A DNA stretch of 64,000 bases from Rhodococcus sp. KRD197 (GCF_017168235.1 NZ_JABFAO010000002.1:1-64000), one strand, 5' to 3'. Numbered from the stretch's first letter, positions 15,947 to 25,011 are shown. Notes: a model not told the origin generated them from the letters alone. Translations and numbers: made by a program.

Positions 15947-18028
15947 ATGACGCAGCCGGGGGGCTCTACGTACATCAGACGCGAGGCGGACATCGCCGCT
16001 TCGGAGTCGCTGGCGCGCCTCGCCGATGGTCGACGGGCCGACAACGTTGCGGCTGCGGCCGTGGTTCACGAACTGCATCGCCTGTCCGAAATACGGCTGG
16101 GCGAGGAGATGGACATCCATCTGCTCGGATCATCTCGTGACGACGAGCAGCCGGATACTGCCCGCGCGAGGCACATCACCGAATGCGAAGCAGCTGTAGC
16201 ACTTTCCCTCTCACGTACCGCTACTCGCGAGATGATCACGGTGGCGGGCCATCTGGCCTGGCGGCTCCCCGCCGTAGATGCCGCATTCACGGTGGGCGAT
16301 ATCGACTACCCGCGCGTTCGAGCCATCGCGAATACGCTGTCCCGCGCTTCCGATTCGACCGTTTCTGCCATCGAACAGGATGTCCTCGCTGCAGCCCTGC
16401 GATGCAACGTCCGCGCATTGACCAGCAGCATTTGGCGAGAGTGGATGGCCCACGATCCAGCTGAAGCCACTGCCGCGCAGAAGGCGGCAGTGACAGAGGA
16501 ACGCTGCGCAGACATCCGACGGGGTGACGACGGCATCGCAACCCTGGTCGCAAAAATGTCGATGCTCGAGGGAGCCGAATGCGATGCACTTCTCGAAGAG
16601 ATGGCCGGCACTGTCTGCTCGCGTGATCCTCGAACGAAGAAGCAACTCCGCGGTCATGCGCTGCTCGCTCTGTTTCATCGAGAAGAGTCCCTGACGTGCA
16701 CGTGCGGATCGGATATTTGCCCGATGGCTGCAGCGGGCGCGTTGAACCCGCCGCGCCGCAAAGCCCTGCTGGAAGTGCACATCGACATCGAGACCCTTCT
16801 CGGGCTCGGTAGCAATCCAGCCACTCTCGCAGACGGGACTGTGCTGGATCCAGAGACCGCCCGCCTACTTGCTACCGACGCACGATGGCAGGGTCTGCTC
16901 ACCGAGATGCTGGACGCGATGAACGAGTACCGAGCTCAGGTGCCGAACAGCCCCGAAAACAACAACAGCGAGGCCGGCAGCACTGGGCCTAGAAACACTG
17001 GATCCGACAACACTGGATCCGACAACACTGGATCCGACGACACTGAGCACGAGCCCAGCGCCGGACATGGCGCTATTCGGCCGTGGGTCGCGAAGCGGGG
17101 CCGCGCGAGGCGCCTTCTCAGTCGTGGTCGCCGTCGTTCCGCTGCACCTCTACCCACGCGTTCAGCGGCTTCTTGTCGACCCGAACACAAGAGAGGGGCA
17201 TCGACGCTCGGTGCGGAAGCTGCGCTCTCGAGAAGTATCGCGAAATTCCTGGCGGCGGCCGCGTCGGATCCGACACTGACCCGAGGCCGATATCCCGACG
17301 GGCACGGCGGCTTCGCCGAACCTCCACCCGGGGCGCTGACTTATCGGCCGAGCGCCGAGCTCGTGGCGTTGACCCGAGCCACATACTGCACCTGCACATT
17401 CCCGGGGTGCAGCGTGCCCGCAGCTCGGTGCGACATCGACCACATCGTTCCGTTCGATCACGAGGATCCGCAGTCGGGTGGGTGGACCGTCCTCGACAAT
17501 CTCCAACCGTTGTGCGGTTACCACCACCACGCGAAGACGCTTCGCCTATGGGCGTGCGCGAAACTCGAAGGTAGTGCGATCTACTGGCGTTCGAGCTCGG
17601 GTCTGCACCGGATCACCCCGCCGATGTTCGGAACGGTTGCGTTACCCGACGAGTTCGTCCATAACGGCCGGTACAACCCCGCTGTGCCGATGCATGTGTC
17701 GCCAGCGAAATCCCAGTCCGGCGGAGGACCCCACTTCGACAGTGCAGTTCACGAACACGTCCATACCGACGCCAAGACAGCCGAGCCCTCGGACGAACTC
17801 TACGAACCCACCTGGTGGGAAACGCACATGAGCGACCGCGACACAGACTGGCATCGACTGCTGCGCAACGACACTGTCGGTGGGGCGCCCTCGCTCGGCG
17901 ATATCGCAGGGCGTGTGGGTCCGGAGGACGCTCGCGCCCTTGCCGATGCCGCCTACCTACGCGAGAGATTTCTCGAGCACCGTGCGATCGTGGCCCAGCG
18001 CGAGAAGTTCCGACCCCCGCCGTTCTGA
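15947..18028 (+). CDS. DUF222-HNH endonuclease protein (13E12-repeat family)
   Basis: A 693-residue protein: an N-terminal DUF222 region (about 20-330), a linker, and a C-terminal HNH domain with CTFPGCSVPA, DIDHIVPFDH and NLQPLCGYHHHAKT, in which the Cys pairs and His residues form the zinc/metal site. The family is typical of mycolic-acid bacteria and occurs in many copies; its targets are not known. The linker has three tandem 15 bp repeats and an Arg-rich stretch. The start at 15947 follows GGTGG and a perfect SOS box, so expression is probably induced by DNA damage. I considered a frameshift in the Arg-rich linker but the frame stays open and the HNH end is in register. Confidence 0.9.
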   Translation: MTQPGGSTYIRREADIAASESLARLADGRRADNVAAAAVVHELHRLSEIRLGEEMDIHLLGSSRDDEQPDTARARHITECEAAVALSLSRTATREMITVAGHLAWRLPAVDAAFTVGDIDYPRVRAIANTLSRASDSTVSAIEQDVLAAALRCNVRALTSSIWREWMAHDPAEATAAQKAAVTEERCADIRRGDDGIATLVAKMSMLEGAECDALLEEMAGTVCSRDPRTKKQLRGHALLALFHREESLTCTCGSDICPMAAAGALNPPRRKALLEVHIDIETLLGLGSNPATLADGTVLDPETARLLATDARWQGLLTEMLDAMNEYRAQVPNSPENNNSEAGSTGPRNTGSDNTGSDNTGSDDTEHEPSAGHGAIRPWVAKRGRARRLLSRGRRRSAAPLPTRSAASCRPEHKRGASTLGAEAALSRSIAKFLAAAASDPTLTRGRYPDGHGGFAEPPPGALTYRPSAELVALTRATYCTCTFPGCSVPAARCDIDHIVPFDHEDPQSGGWTVLDNLQPLCGYHHHAKTLRLWACAKLEGSAIYWRSSSGLHRITPPMFGTVALPDEFVHNGRYNPAVPMHVSPAKSQSGGGPHFDSAVHEHVHTDAKTAEPSDELYEPTWWETHMSDRDTDWHRLLRNDTVGGAPSLGDIAGRVGPEDARALADAAYLRERFLEHRAIVAQREKFRPPPF
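16994..17038 (+). repeat. Three 15 bp tandem repeats inside the DUF222-HNH gene
   Basis: AACACTGGATCCGAC is repeated three times without mismatch, encoding NTGSD units in the linker between the DUF222 and HNH domains. A partial fourth unit (GACACTGAG) follows. In-frame copy-number change would alter only linker length. Confidence 0.95.
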
Positions 18029-18071
18029 GTGCACGCCGTTCTGAGAGCACACAGGTCAGCTCGTCCGAAGA

Positions 18072-18302
18072 TCAAGGCGCCAGTTCGAGCCCTCGCTCGG
18101 CGAGGGCAGCTTTCACGATGCCGATCGCCCGCGGCCCGACACCGTGCAGCTGGGCCAACTGTGCCTCGGACTCGCCGGCGAGGTCCTCCAGCGAGTGATA
18201 GCCGGCTGCGACAAACGCGCCAGAAGCCGGTCGACCCGTGCCCTTGGGAAAGTGGTCCACGGGCTCGCCGGGGCGCTGATTGTCGGACACCTCGTCAGGC
18301 AT
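18072..18302 (-). CDS. Small helix-hairpin-helix protein
   Basis: 76 residues. The C-terminal half, with HSLEDLAGESEAQLAQLHGVGPRAIG, is a helix-hairpin-helix motif of the kind that binds DNA backbone without sequence preference (LHGVGPRAI is the hairpin). The N-terminal half (DNQRPGEPVDHFPKGTGRPA) is typical of a family of small actinobacterial proteins related to DNA-binding tails. Divergent from the SDR gene with only 35 bp between starts. Role unknown; a nucleoid or repair accessory is plausible. Confidence 0.75.
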   Translation of the reverse strand: MPDEVSDNQRPGEPVDHFPKGTGRPASGAFVAAGYHSLEDLAGESEAQLAQLHGVGPRAIGIVKAALAERGLELAP

Positions 18303-18337
18303 GGGCAGATTCTAACCGCGCAGGTACCCTCGGACCC

Positions 18338-19270
18338 GTGTCTGACAACAAGCAGCGCCGTGTACTTGTCACCGGCGGAAACACCGGAATCGGTTACTTC
18401 ACTGCGCTCGAGTTGGTGAAGCAGGGTGACCACGTGACCTTGGCTTGCCGCAACCTCGACAAGGCGAATGCGGCCGCGGACAAGATCCGGGACACCATCG
18501 CCGATGCGGCAGCTTCCGGTGGTGCCGACTCGGACCGGACGGGCACCGTCGACACCGCGCATCTCGACCTGGCCGACCTCGGATCCGTTCGAGACTTCGC
18601 CGAATCCGCGCCCGAGAAGGTCGATGCGCTCATCAACAACGCCGGCGTGATGATGCCCGCCAAGCGAACTGAGACCAAGGACGGCTTCGAGCTACAGTTC
18701 GGCACCAACCATCTCGGTCACTTCGCGCTCACCGGTCACCTTCTACCCAAGCTGCGCGCAGCCGACAACGCCACTGTCGTCACGGTCTCCTCCGTCGCCC
18801 ACAAGCAAGCTCCCAAGCTCGACTTCGACGATCTACAGGCGACGAAGGGATACCAACCCCAGCGCATGTACGCCAACTCCAAACTTGCCAATCTGCTGTT
18901 CGCCCTGGAACTGCAGCGCCGACTCGACAGCGCGGGCATCCCGATCACCAGCAATGCCGCGCACCCCGGCATCTCCGAGACCGCGCTGTACACGAGCCCG
19001 GACGGGTTGGGCAGCTCCAAGATCGCATCCATCGGCGCCTCCATCGGTCTCAAGTTCATCTCGCAGTCCGCCCGCGCGGGCGCGCTCCCCACGCTGTATG
19101 CGCTCGAGAACGGCGGCCCCGGTTCCTACACAGGACCGAAGGCGTTGTTCGAGTCACGTGGTGCGCCGGGACCAGCCAAGATCTCCGCCAAGGCCAAGGA
19201 TCCCGCGCTGGCCGAACAGTTGTGGGTTGCCAGCGAGAAGCTCACCGGCGTCGTCTACGACATGAGCTGA
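18338..19270 (+). CDS. Short-chain dehydrogenase/reductase (retinol-dehydrogenase-like)
   Basis: A 310-residue SDR. The cofactor motif is VTGGNTGIGYFT, DLADL follows, NNAGVMMP is the NNAG motif, the catalytic Ser is in VTVSSVAHK and the YxxxK is YANSKLANL. LQFGTNHLGHFALT is typical of the retinol-dehydrogenase/WW-oxidoreductase-like branch, which uses NADP(H). GTG at 18338 is taken as start because the fold begins 7 residues later; the upstream gap is short. Substrate unknown. Confidence 0.9.
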   Translation: MSDNKQRRVLVTGGNTGIGYFTALELVKQGDHVTLACRNLDKANAAADKIRDTIADAAASGGADSDRTGTVDTAHLDLADLGSVRDFAESAPEKVDALINNAGVMMPAKRTETKDGFELQFGTNHLGHFALTGHLLPKLRAADNATVVTVSSVAHKQAPKLDFDDLQATKGYQPQRMYANSKLANLLFALELQRRLDSAGIPITSNAAHPGISETALYTSPDGLGSSKIASIGASIGLKFISQSARAGALPTLYALENGGPGSYTGPKALFESRGAPGPAKISAKAKDPALAEQLWVASEKLTGVVYDMS

Positions 19271-19286
19271 TTGCCCGAATCGCAAT

Positions 19287-19823
19287 TCAGGACTTCCGGG
19301 CGCCCCTCAGATAGGTGACGATCGGAACTCGCAAGGCCTCTGACGTTGTCCCTGCTTCCAGACCCGTCACCACCAGTCCCTCACACAGAGCCACGAACCC
19401 TGCAGCGAGCAGACGGTCACCGAAGAGTTCGGTGGCGCGGTCGAGGGAGAACAGGCACTGTCCGAGCTTCACACGCTCTTCGAGTCCGATGCCGGCGTCG
19501 ATCAGCAGCGAGTGCCGAGCACGAAGTTGCTTCGGGCGCTCGGACAGTAGGTGTGCAAGGTACTGGACGGAGACCTCTACAACTGACTCATCAAATACTG
19601 ACTCATCGGAACGGCTGGTGACGCGCTCGAACGCTGCTCTCGACGACTCCGTGACGCGGTCGACGATCGCCGTCAGGAGCTCGCTTCTAGTCCTGAAGTA
19701 GTACGACGTCGAACCGGCAGGGAGGCCGGCCGCCGCATCGATGCCGCGGTGCGTCAGTGCGCGCAATCCCTCGTCGGCCACGACAGCTATGGCTGCGTCG
19801 GCAATCACAGCTCTACGGTCCAT
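19287..19823 (-). CDS. TetR-family transcriptional regulator
   Basis: 178 residues. The N-terminal helix-turn-helix is LTHRGIDAAAGLPAGSTSYYF, followed by RTRSELL, the usual end of the TetR DNA-binding domain. The rest is the variable ligand-binding helical part. The ATG at 19823 lies 5 bp from a perfect 10-2-10 palindrome shared with the divergent zapE-like gene, so it probably represses itself and that gene. Ligand unknown. Confidence 0.9.
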   Translation of the reverse strand: MDRRAVIADAAIAVVADEGLRALTHRGIDAAAGLPAGSTSYYFRTRSELLTAIVDRVTESSRAAFERVTSRSDESVFDESVVEVSVQYLAHLLSERPKQLRARHSLLIDAGIGLEERVKLGQCLFSLDRATELFGDRLLAAGFVALCEGLVVTGLEAGTTSEALRVPIVTYLRGARKS

Positions 19824-19828
19824 TCCAC

Positions 19829-19850
19829 AGACTCTACATCTGTAGAGTCT
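19829..19850. promoter_or_regulatory. Perfect inverted repeat, probable TetR operator
   Basis: Arms AGACTCTACA and TGTAGAGTCT are exact complements separated by TC. It sits between the divergent starts at 19823 (tetR) and 19857 (AFG1/ZapE-like), overlapping where both promoters must lie. Location and symmetry fit a dimeric TetR repressor site. Confidence 0.85.
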
Positions 19851-19856
19851 GAGAGC

Positions 19857-20732
19857 ATGAGGCCAGCTGCCACTCCCCACGCCTTCGAGGCTTCCTTCGA
19901 ACTGGACGCCGCCCAAACAGCCGCCGTCGACCTGCTCACGCAGCCGGACGCGTTGGGTGTCTACCTGTGGGGACCAGTGGGACGCGGAAAGACGTGGCTC
20001 TTGGATCGCTATTTCGCCGGGGTAGACATCGACGCGAAGAAGCGCGTGCACTTCCACAGCTTCTTCGCGGACCTGCACTCCGCCTACTTCCGGCAGAGAT
20101 TCTCGATAGATCGCGCGATCGACGAGGTGCTCGGCGAGTGTCGACTGCTCTGCTTCGACGAGTTTCACGTCCACGACATCGGCGACGGCACACTCATCGC
20201 CCGCATGCTCGACACCCTCTTCGCCCGCGGGACAGCGCTGGTTGTGACGTCGAACTATCCACCCGACGGCCTTCTCCCCAACCCGCTGTTCCACGAGAAG
20301 TTCGAGCCGACAATCGAGGTACTGAAGGCGCACCTCCGCGAAATACGCGTCGACGGCCCGATCGACTACAGGAGCGCGCATGCCGTGCGGCGTGGTTTCG
20401 CTGCCGGCACGTGGACAGTGGAAACCGAACTCGAGAACACCGACACCGAAGCAATTTCGTTCGCGGAACTGTGCACGGCACCTCGGTCGAGCAGCGACTA
20501 CCTGGCGCTCACGGAGGGCCTCACCATTCGCGGCATACCGAAACTGCATGACACCGATGCCGAGTCGGTGCAACGGTTCAGCAATCTGGTCGACATCTTG
20601 TACGACGGTGGCGTGGCGACGCACTTTCGCGCGAGCGTCGATCTCGTCCGCTTCGGCGAGGGATGCACCGGGATCGATATCGACCGCATGCTCAGCCGAC
20701 TGAGCACTCTGAGCACGCTGAGCTCCGGCTGA
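19857..20732 (+). CDS. zapE: AFG1/ZapE-family ATPase
   Basis: A 291-residue P-loop ATPase. Walker A is GPVGRGKT (residues 39-46), Walker B is LLCFDEFHVHD, and FFADLHSAYF and TSNYPPDGL are typical of the ZapE/AFG1 family; in E. coli ZapE regulates the FtsZ ring, and mitochondrial AFG1 works in protein quality control. It is shorter than E. coli ZapE (375 residues). Control by a divergent TetR regulator is unusual for a division protein. A direct-repeat-like Ser/Leu tail (LSTLSTLSS) ends the protein. Confidence 0.85.
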   Translation: MRPAATPHAFEASFELDAAQTAAVDLLTQPDALGVYLWGPVGRGKTWLLDRYFAGVDIDAKKRVHFHSFFADLHSAYFRQRFSIDRAIDEVLGECRLLCFDEFHVHDIGDGTLIARMLDTLFARGTALVVTSNYPPDGLLPNPLFHEKFEPTIEVLKAHLREIRVDGPIDYRSAHAVRRGFAAGTWTVETELENTDTEAISFAELCTAPRSSSDYLALTEGLTIRGIPKLHDTDAESVQRFSNLVDILYDGGVATHFRASVDLVRFGEGCTGIDIDRMLSRLSTLSTLSSG

Positions 20733-20747
20733 CCGCGAGGAGATAGG

Positions 20748-20799
20748 GAGACGCCCACAGCTGACGGCGGTCGGGGGCGACAGCAGCGGCGGGCGTCTC
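20748..20799 (+). terminator. Long-loop inverted repeat after zapE (possible terminator)
   Basis: GAGACGCCC (20748-20756) and GGGCGTCTC (20791-20799) are perfect complements around a 34-base GC-rich loop, 15 bp after the zapE stop. There is no T-run, so a terminator is possible but not certain. The rest of this 236 bp gap shows nothing clear until the AGGAG of the next gene. Confidence 0.45.
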
Positions 20800-20968
20800 A
20801 TCTTGCATTCGCCACAGGCGATGGGGTGGATGGGTGAAACTTCGAGAATATTCTTGGACGCCGGATTCGGTGAATACAGCGCCGAGGAATACCGGCGAGA
20901 CGGCCCCTGTTGAGCCAAAAGTCGATGCAAACGCATGAACATGTCGAGAACGAGCTCAGGAGCGGACC

Positions 20969-22060
20969 ATGCAGTTCGGAGTATTCACCGTCGGAGATGT
21001 AACGGTCGATCCGACCACAGGTCGTGCTCCCAGCGAACACGAGCGCATCAAAGCGATGGTCACCATCGCACAGCACGCCGAGGATGTCGGCCTCGACGTC
21101 TTTGCCACCGGAGAGCACCACAACCCACCGTTCGTCCCGTCGTCACCGACAACGATGCTGGGATTTATCGCTGCCCGGACCGAGAAACTGATCCTCTCGA
21201 CATCCACGACGCTCATCACCACCAACGACCCGGTGAAGATCGCCGAGGACTACGCGATGCTTCAGCACCTGTCGGATGGTCGCGTCGACCTCATCATGGG
21301 CCGCGGCAACACCGCACCGGTCTACCCGTGGTTCGGCCAGGACATTCGTCAGGGCATCCCGCTGGCACTGGAGAACTACCAACTCCTCCGGCGCCTGTGG
21401 ACCGAGGACGTGGTGACATGGAAGGGCGACTTCCGCACCCCACTCGACAACTTCACCTCTACACCCCGCCCACTCGACGACATACCGCCGTTCGTGTGGC
21501 ACGGCTCGATCCGCAGCCCGCAGATCGCGGAAATCGCCGCGTACCACGGCGACGGATTCTTCGCGAACAACATCTTCTGGCCGAAGGAGCACTACGCGGC
21601 ACTGATCAACCTGTACCGAGAACGTTACGAACACTACGGACACGGCCGCGCCGACCAGGCGATCGTCGGCCTCGGCGGTCAGGTGTTCATGCGCAAGAAC
21701 AGCCAGGACGCGGTCGCTGAATTCCGCCCGTACTTCGACAACGCCCCTGTCTATGGTCACGGACCGACGATGGAGGAGTTCACGGATCAAACGCCGCTGA
21801 CAGTCGGTTCCCCACAGCAGGTCATCGAGAAGACGCTCGCCTTCGCCGACTTCTTCGGCGACTACCAGCGTCAGCTGTTTCTCATGGACCACGCCGGGCT
21901 GCCGTTGAAGACGGTGCTCGAGCAGCTCGACCTGCTCGGCGAAGAGGTGGTGCCGGTGCTGCGCGCCGAGTTCGCTGCTCGCCGTCCGGACGGTGTGCCG
22001 GAGAACCCACCCACACACGCGAGCCTGCTCGCCGAGAAGAACGCAGCCCTTGCTATCTGA
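20969..22060 (+). CDS. LLM-class flavin-dependent oxidoreductase
   Basis: A 363-residue luciferase-like monooxygenase (F420/FMN TIM barrel). GVFTVGDVTVDPTTG opens the protein, GEHHNPPF carries a typical active-site His pair, and VDLIMGRGNTAPVYPWFG and WHGSIRSP are family segments. AGGAG lies 7 bases before the ATG. A MarR-type regulator follows 4 bp later, so the pair probably form a small self-controlled detoxification or oxidation unit. Substrate unknown. Confidence 0.9.
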   Translation: MQFGVFTVGDVTVDPTTGRAPSEHERIKAMVTIAQHAEDVGLDVFATGEHHNPPFVPSSPTTMLGFIAARTEKLILSTSTTLITTNDPVKIAEDYAMLQHLSDGRVDLIMGRGNTAPVYPWFGQDIRQGIPLALENYQLLRRLWTEDVVTWKGDFRTPLDNFTSTPRPLDDIPPFVWHGSIRSPQIAEIAAYHGDGFFANNIFWPKEHYAALINLYRERYEHYGHGRADQAIVGLGGQVFMRKNSQDAVAEFRPYFDNAPVYGHGPTMEEFTDQTPLTVGSPQQVIEKTLAFADFFGDYQRQLFLMDHAGLPLKTVLEQLDLLGEEVVPVLRAEFAARRPDGVPENPPTHASLLAEKNAALAI

Positions 22061-22064
22061 GCAG

Positions 22065-22529
22065 GTGGCATCCGACCAGGTGCGCTCGCGCACCGAACTC
22101 GCCGTCGACGCCTGGGAGTCTTTGTTCCGCTCCCAGGTCACGCTCATGCGACGCTTCGCCTCGGACGACATCTGGGACCCGATCAGCGTCCGCGAATACG
22201 ATGTGCTGTTCACCCTGAGCAGATGCCCGAAAAACAAGCTGCGCCTGCACGACCTCAACGACGAGATCCTGCTCAGCCAATCCTCGTTGAGCAGACTGTG
22301 CGACAGGCTCGTCGAACTCGGTTTTCTTGTCCGGCAGCCGGACCCGACGGACAAGCGCGGCACCCTGGTTGCGCTCACCGATGCCGGCCTCGCCGTTCAG
22401 CGAACGATCGGACGCAAGCATGCTGAGCGAATCCGGCGATACGTCGGCGATGCACTGACCGAGGACGAGATGACAACACTGACCGCGCTGTGCCGCAAGC
22501 TACGCCTCGCGCAACCGAATATCGACTGA
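22065..22529 (+). CDS. MarR-family transcriptional regulator
   Basis: About 154 residues from the GTG at 22065; a TTG at 22050 inside the preceding gene is an alternative start. The winged helix has LRLHDLNDEILLSQSSLSRL as the recognition region and DPTDKRGTLVALTDAG as the wing. It is 4 bp after the LLM oxidoreductase gene and probably controls that operon in response to a phenolic or oxidant-type ligand, which is inferred from the family only. Confidence 0.88.
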   Translation: MASDQVRSRTELAVDAWESLFRSQVTLMRRFASDDIWDPISVREYDVLFTLSRCPKNKLRLHDLNDEILLSQSSLSRLCDRLVELGFLVRQPDPTDKRGTLVALTDAGLAVQRTIGRKHAERIRRYVGDALTEDEMTTLTALCRKLRLAQPNID

Positions 22530-22540
22530 AGCCCCCAGTC

Positions 22541-23575
22541 CTACTCGGTCTTTTCGCGACCCTCGCTCGCCTCCGAAGGCGGCAGTACTCGCTTGATCAC
22601 ATCGGTGAGGGTAACCAGTCCGAGGAACGATCCCTCCGACTCCACGATCGCCAGCTGCACGCTCTTCGCCTGCATCTCACGCAGCACCTCGTATACCGGG
22701 GTGCTTCCCTCGATGGTGAAAGCCGGTCTCGCAAAATTCATGACCGGTTCGTCGAGATCGGCGAGCAGCGTGTCGCGGACGTGCACCACGGAGTGCATCC
22801 GACCATCAGGATCGACCAGCAGGACCCGCAAGTGGCCCGACCGCAGGGCCGCGGCCTGCACTTCGGACACTGCCGCAGCCGCCGCGACAGACGTAGGTTT
22901 GCGCCCGCGCACCGTGATCTGATCGACAGTCAGAGTCTGGAGCTCGATTACGCCAGTGATCTGCGTGCGCAGCTCGGGTTCTAGAACACCCACCTGAGTG
23001 GAGTACTCGACCAAATGCCGAATGGTGTCGGCGTCTCGCCCGCCGACGGCCGCACTCTCGACCGGCTCCACCCCTGTCTTGGCGACGAGAACGTTGGCGA
23101 TGTGATTGACCCAGGATAAGAATGGGCGGAACGGCAGGACAAATGCACGTGAAGGCAGGCCGATGATCTTCGCGGCGAGTTCCGGATGCGATATCGCCCA
23201 CGACTTCGGCGCCATCTCCCCAATCACCAGGTGCAAGAAGGTGACCACCAGCAACGACAATGCGAACGCCGCGCCTCCGGCAAGCCACGTCGGTGCGCCC
23301 AGGGACGCGAACACCGGGGAGAGCCAACTGTCGACCGCGGGCTTGGTGACGGCACCGAGAGCAAACGTGCAGGCAGTGATGCCCAACTGTGCTCCAGCGA
23401 GCATGACTGTCAGTTCGTTCATTCCGCGCAGCGCCGCCCGCGCGGATCGGCTCTCGGTAGCCTCGGTCTCCAACCGGTGACGACGCGCACCGAGCAGCGC
23501 GAACTCGATGACCACGAAGAATGCACTCAGAAAGATGAGCGCTATCGTCGCGAACACCACGATCAGGGCGCTCAT
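22541..23575 (-). CDS. CNNM/CBS-domain membrane protein (hemolysin C-like), short form
   Basis: 344 residues: an N-terminal CNNM (DUF21) transmembrane domain of about 180 residues (FFVVIEFALLGARRHRLE, LAGAQLGITACTFALG, VIGEMAPKSWAI) followed by a pair of CBS domains (TITVRG-like region, LGLVTLTDVI). It lacks the C-terminal CorC_HlyC domain that its neighbour has. Homologues are linked to magnesium/cobalt efflux. The start overlaps the stop of the upstream paralogue as ATGA, so the two are co-translated and may form a heteromer. Confidence 0.9.
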   Translation of the reverse strand: MSALIVVFATIALIFLSAFFVVIEFALLGARRHRLETEATESRSARAALRGMNELTVMLAGAQLGITACTFALGAVTKPAVDSWLSPVFASLGAPTWLAGGAAFALSLLVVTFLHLVIGEMAPKSWAISHPELAAKIIGLPSRAFVLPFRPFLSWVNHIANVLVAKTGVEPVESAAVGGRDADTIRHLVEYSTQVGVLEPELRTQITGVIELQTLTVDQITVRGRKPTSVAAAAAVSEVQAAALRSGHLRVLLVDPDGRMHSVVHVRDTLLADLDEPVMNFARPAFTIEGSTPVYEVLREMQAKSVQLAIVESEGSFLGLVTLTDVIKRVLPPSEASEGREKTE

Positions 23576-25011
23576 CGTTCGTTCCTACCTTCGCTCGTGG
23601 ACGGCTCCGAACCGACCTCAGAGACCTCACTCTCCGAAACCTCACCATCGCCGTCTGCCTCCTGCACGTGCACCCGCAGTTCGCTGGGCACGTGCCGGTC
23701 GAGCTGCAGTACTTCGACCACCAGAAACCTGCGCGGAGGCGTGTCTTCGATCAGCTCCGCGCTGTCCACCGCGAGATCGATCCGCAACACGTCACCCACA
23801 TCGGGAAGTTCGCGTTCCTCGGCAATGAGCAGGCCTGCCAGCGTCTCGTAGTCACCGCGGGGAAGAAGCAGATTGCGTCCGATCGTGCGCTCCACCTCAT
23901 CGACGTGGATGTCACCGTCCATGATCCATCCGCCGTCGGCTTCGTGCTCCATCCCGGTGAGTACGTCGGGATCGTGCTCGTCGGTGATTTCTCCTACGAG
24001 CTCCTCGGCCAGGTCCTCGATCGTCAAGACACCGGTGAATCCACCGTATTCGTCTATCACACAGGCCATTTCGTTGCGCGTGCGCGAGAGATGATCGAGC
24101 GCGTCCTGCATCGGCATGAGCTCCGGCAGCACGAGTGGCTCACGCATGATCTCGGTAACCGACCGCTGATCGTGCCGCTCGGCTGCCAACACCTCGGCGA
24201 GATGCACGACGCCAATAGGTTCGCCTCGCGCACCGAGCACCGGGTAACGCGTGTGTGCATTTCTCATGAGCACGCGCACATCTTCGATCGTCGACTGCTC
24301 GGAGACGACGTCGACCTGGACACGCGGGATCATCGCGTGCTCGACATCTCGATCCGGAAAATCCAGAATCCGATCCAACAGCAACGACAGCTCCTCGGTG
24401 AGATCGCCGCTGGCACGTGAATCACCGATGATGCGTTCGAGATCCTCGGCATTCGCGCTGCTGTCGACATCGTGAACAGGCTCCACATGCAGCAGCCGAA
24501 GCACCGCGTTCGAGGACTTGTCGAAGAACGTGATCAGCCACCCGAAGATCGCCATGTACACCAGGGTCGAACGCGCGAGTCCCTGCGCCAGCGGGCCCGG
24601 GTTGGCGATCGCCAGATTCTTGGGATACAGCTCACCGAAAATCATCTGCACGACGGTCGCGAGTACCAGTGCCAACACCGTTCCGACAGCGATGCCCGTT
24701 GCAGTGGGTACGCCGGCGCCACCCATCAGCTCGCCCAACGGCACACCGATGAACGGCTCGGCAACATAACCGACCAGCAGACCGGTCACCGTAATCCCGA
24801 GCTGCGCCCCCGACAGCATGAACGAGGTGCGCTTGGTGACCTTCAACGCGCGCTCGGCAGAGGCGTCGCCCTTCTCGGCCCGCGATCTCAAAGTTGCACG
24901 ATCGACCGACATGTACGCGAATTCCTGCGCGACGAAGTATCCGTTCGCAACAATGATGACGGCCGTGAGCAAGAGACCTGCCAGCAACAGCAGTAGCGCG
25001 GAGACGATCAC
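23572..25011 (-). CDS. CNNM/CBS/CorC-domain membrane protein (hemolysin C-like), long form
   Basis: 479 residues: CNNM membrane domain (about 1-200; FVAQEFAYMSVDRATL, LSGAQLGITVTGLLVG, IFGELYPKNLAIA), CBS pair (about 215-350; MIPRVQVDVV, EYGGFTGVLTIEDLAEELVG), and a CorC_HlyC transporter-associated domain (about 365-450; DGGWIMDGDIHVDEVERT). The acidic tail is rich in Ser/Glu. First gene of a two-gene operon. The family is implicated in divalent-cation export; direction and ion are not shown by sequence. Confidence 0.92.
   Translation of the reverse strand: MIVSALLLLLAGLLLTAVIIVANGYFVAQEFAYMSVDRATLRSRAEKGDASAERALKVTKRTSFMLSGAQLGITVTGLLVGYVAEPFIGVPLGELMGGAGVPTATGIAVGTVLALVLATVVQMIFGELYPKNLAIANPGPLAQGLARSTLVYMAIFGWLITFFDKSSNAVLRLLHVEPVHDVDSSANAEDLERIIGDSRASGDLTEELSLLLDRILDFPDRDVEHAMIPRVQVDVVSEQSTIEDVRVLMRNAHTRYPVLGARGEPIGVVHLAEVLAAERHDQRSVTEIMREPLVLPELMPMQDALDHLSRTRNEMACVIDEYGGFTGVLTIEDLAEELVGEITDEHDPDVLTGMEHEADGGWIMDGDIHVDEVERTIGRNLLLPRGDYETLAGLLIAEERELPDVGDVLRIDLAVDSAELIEDTPPRRFLVVEVLQLDRHVPSELRVHVQEADGDGEVSESEVSEVGSEPSTSEGRNER

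Noticed and set aside
16994-17038. CRISPR-like array
   Set aside because: The repeats are 15 bp, contiguous with no spacers and in frame inside a coding region.
17040-17230. Frameshift in the DUF222-HNH gene
   Set aside because: The Arg-rich linker looked odd, but the frame is open through to the HNH motifs and ends at a normal stop; no compensating frame carries the domain sequence.
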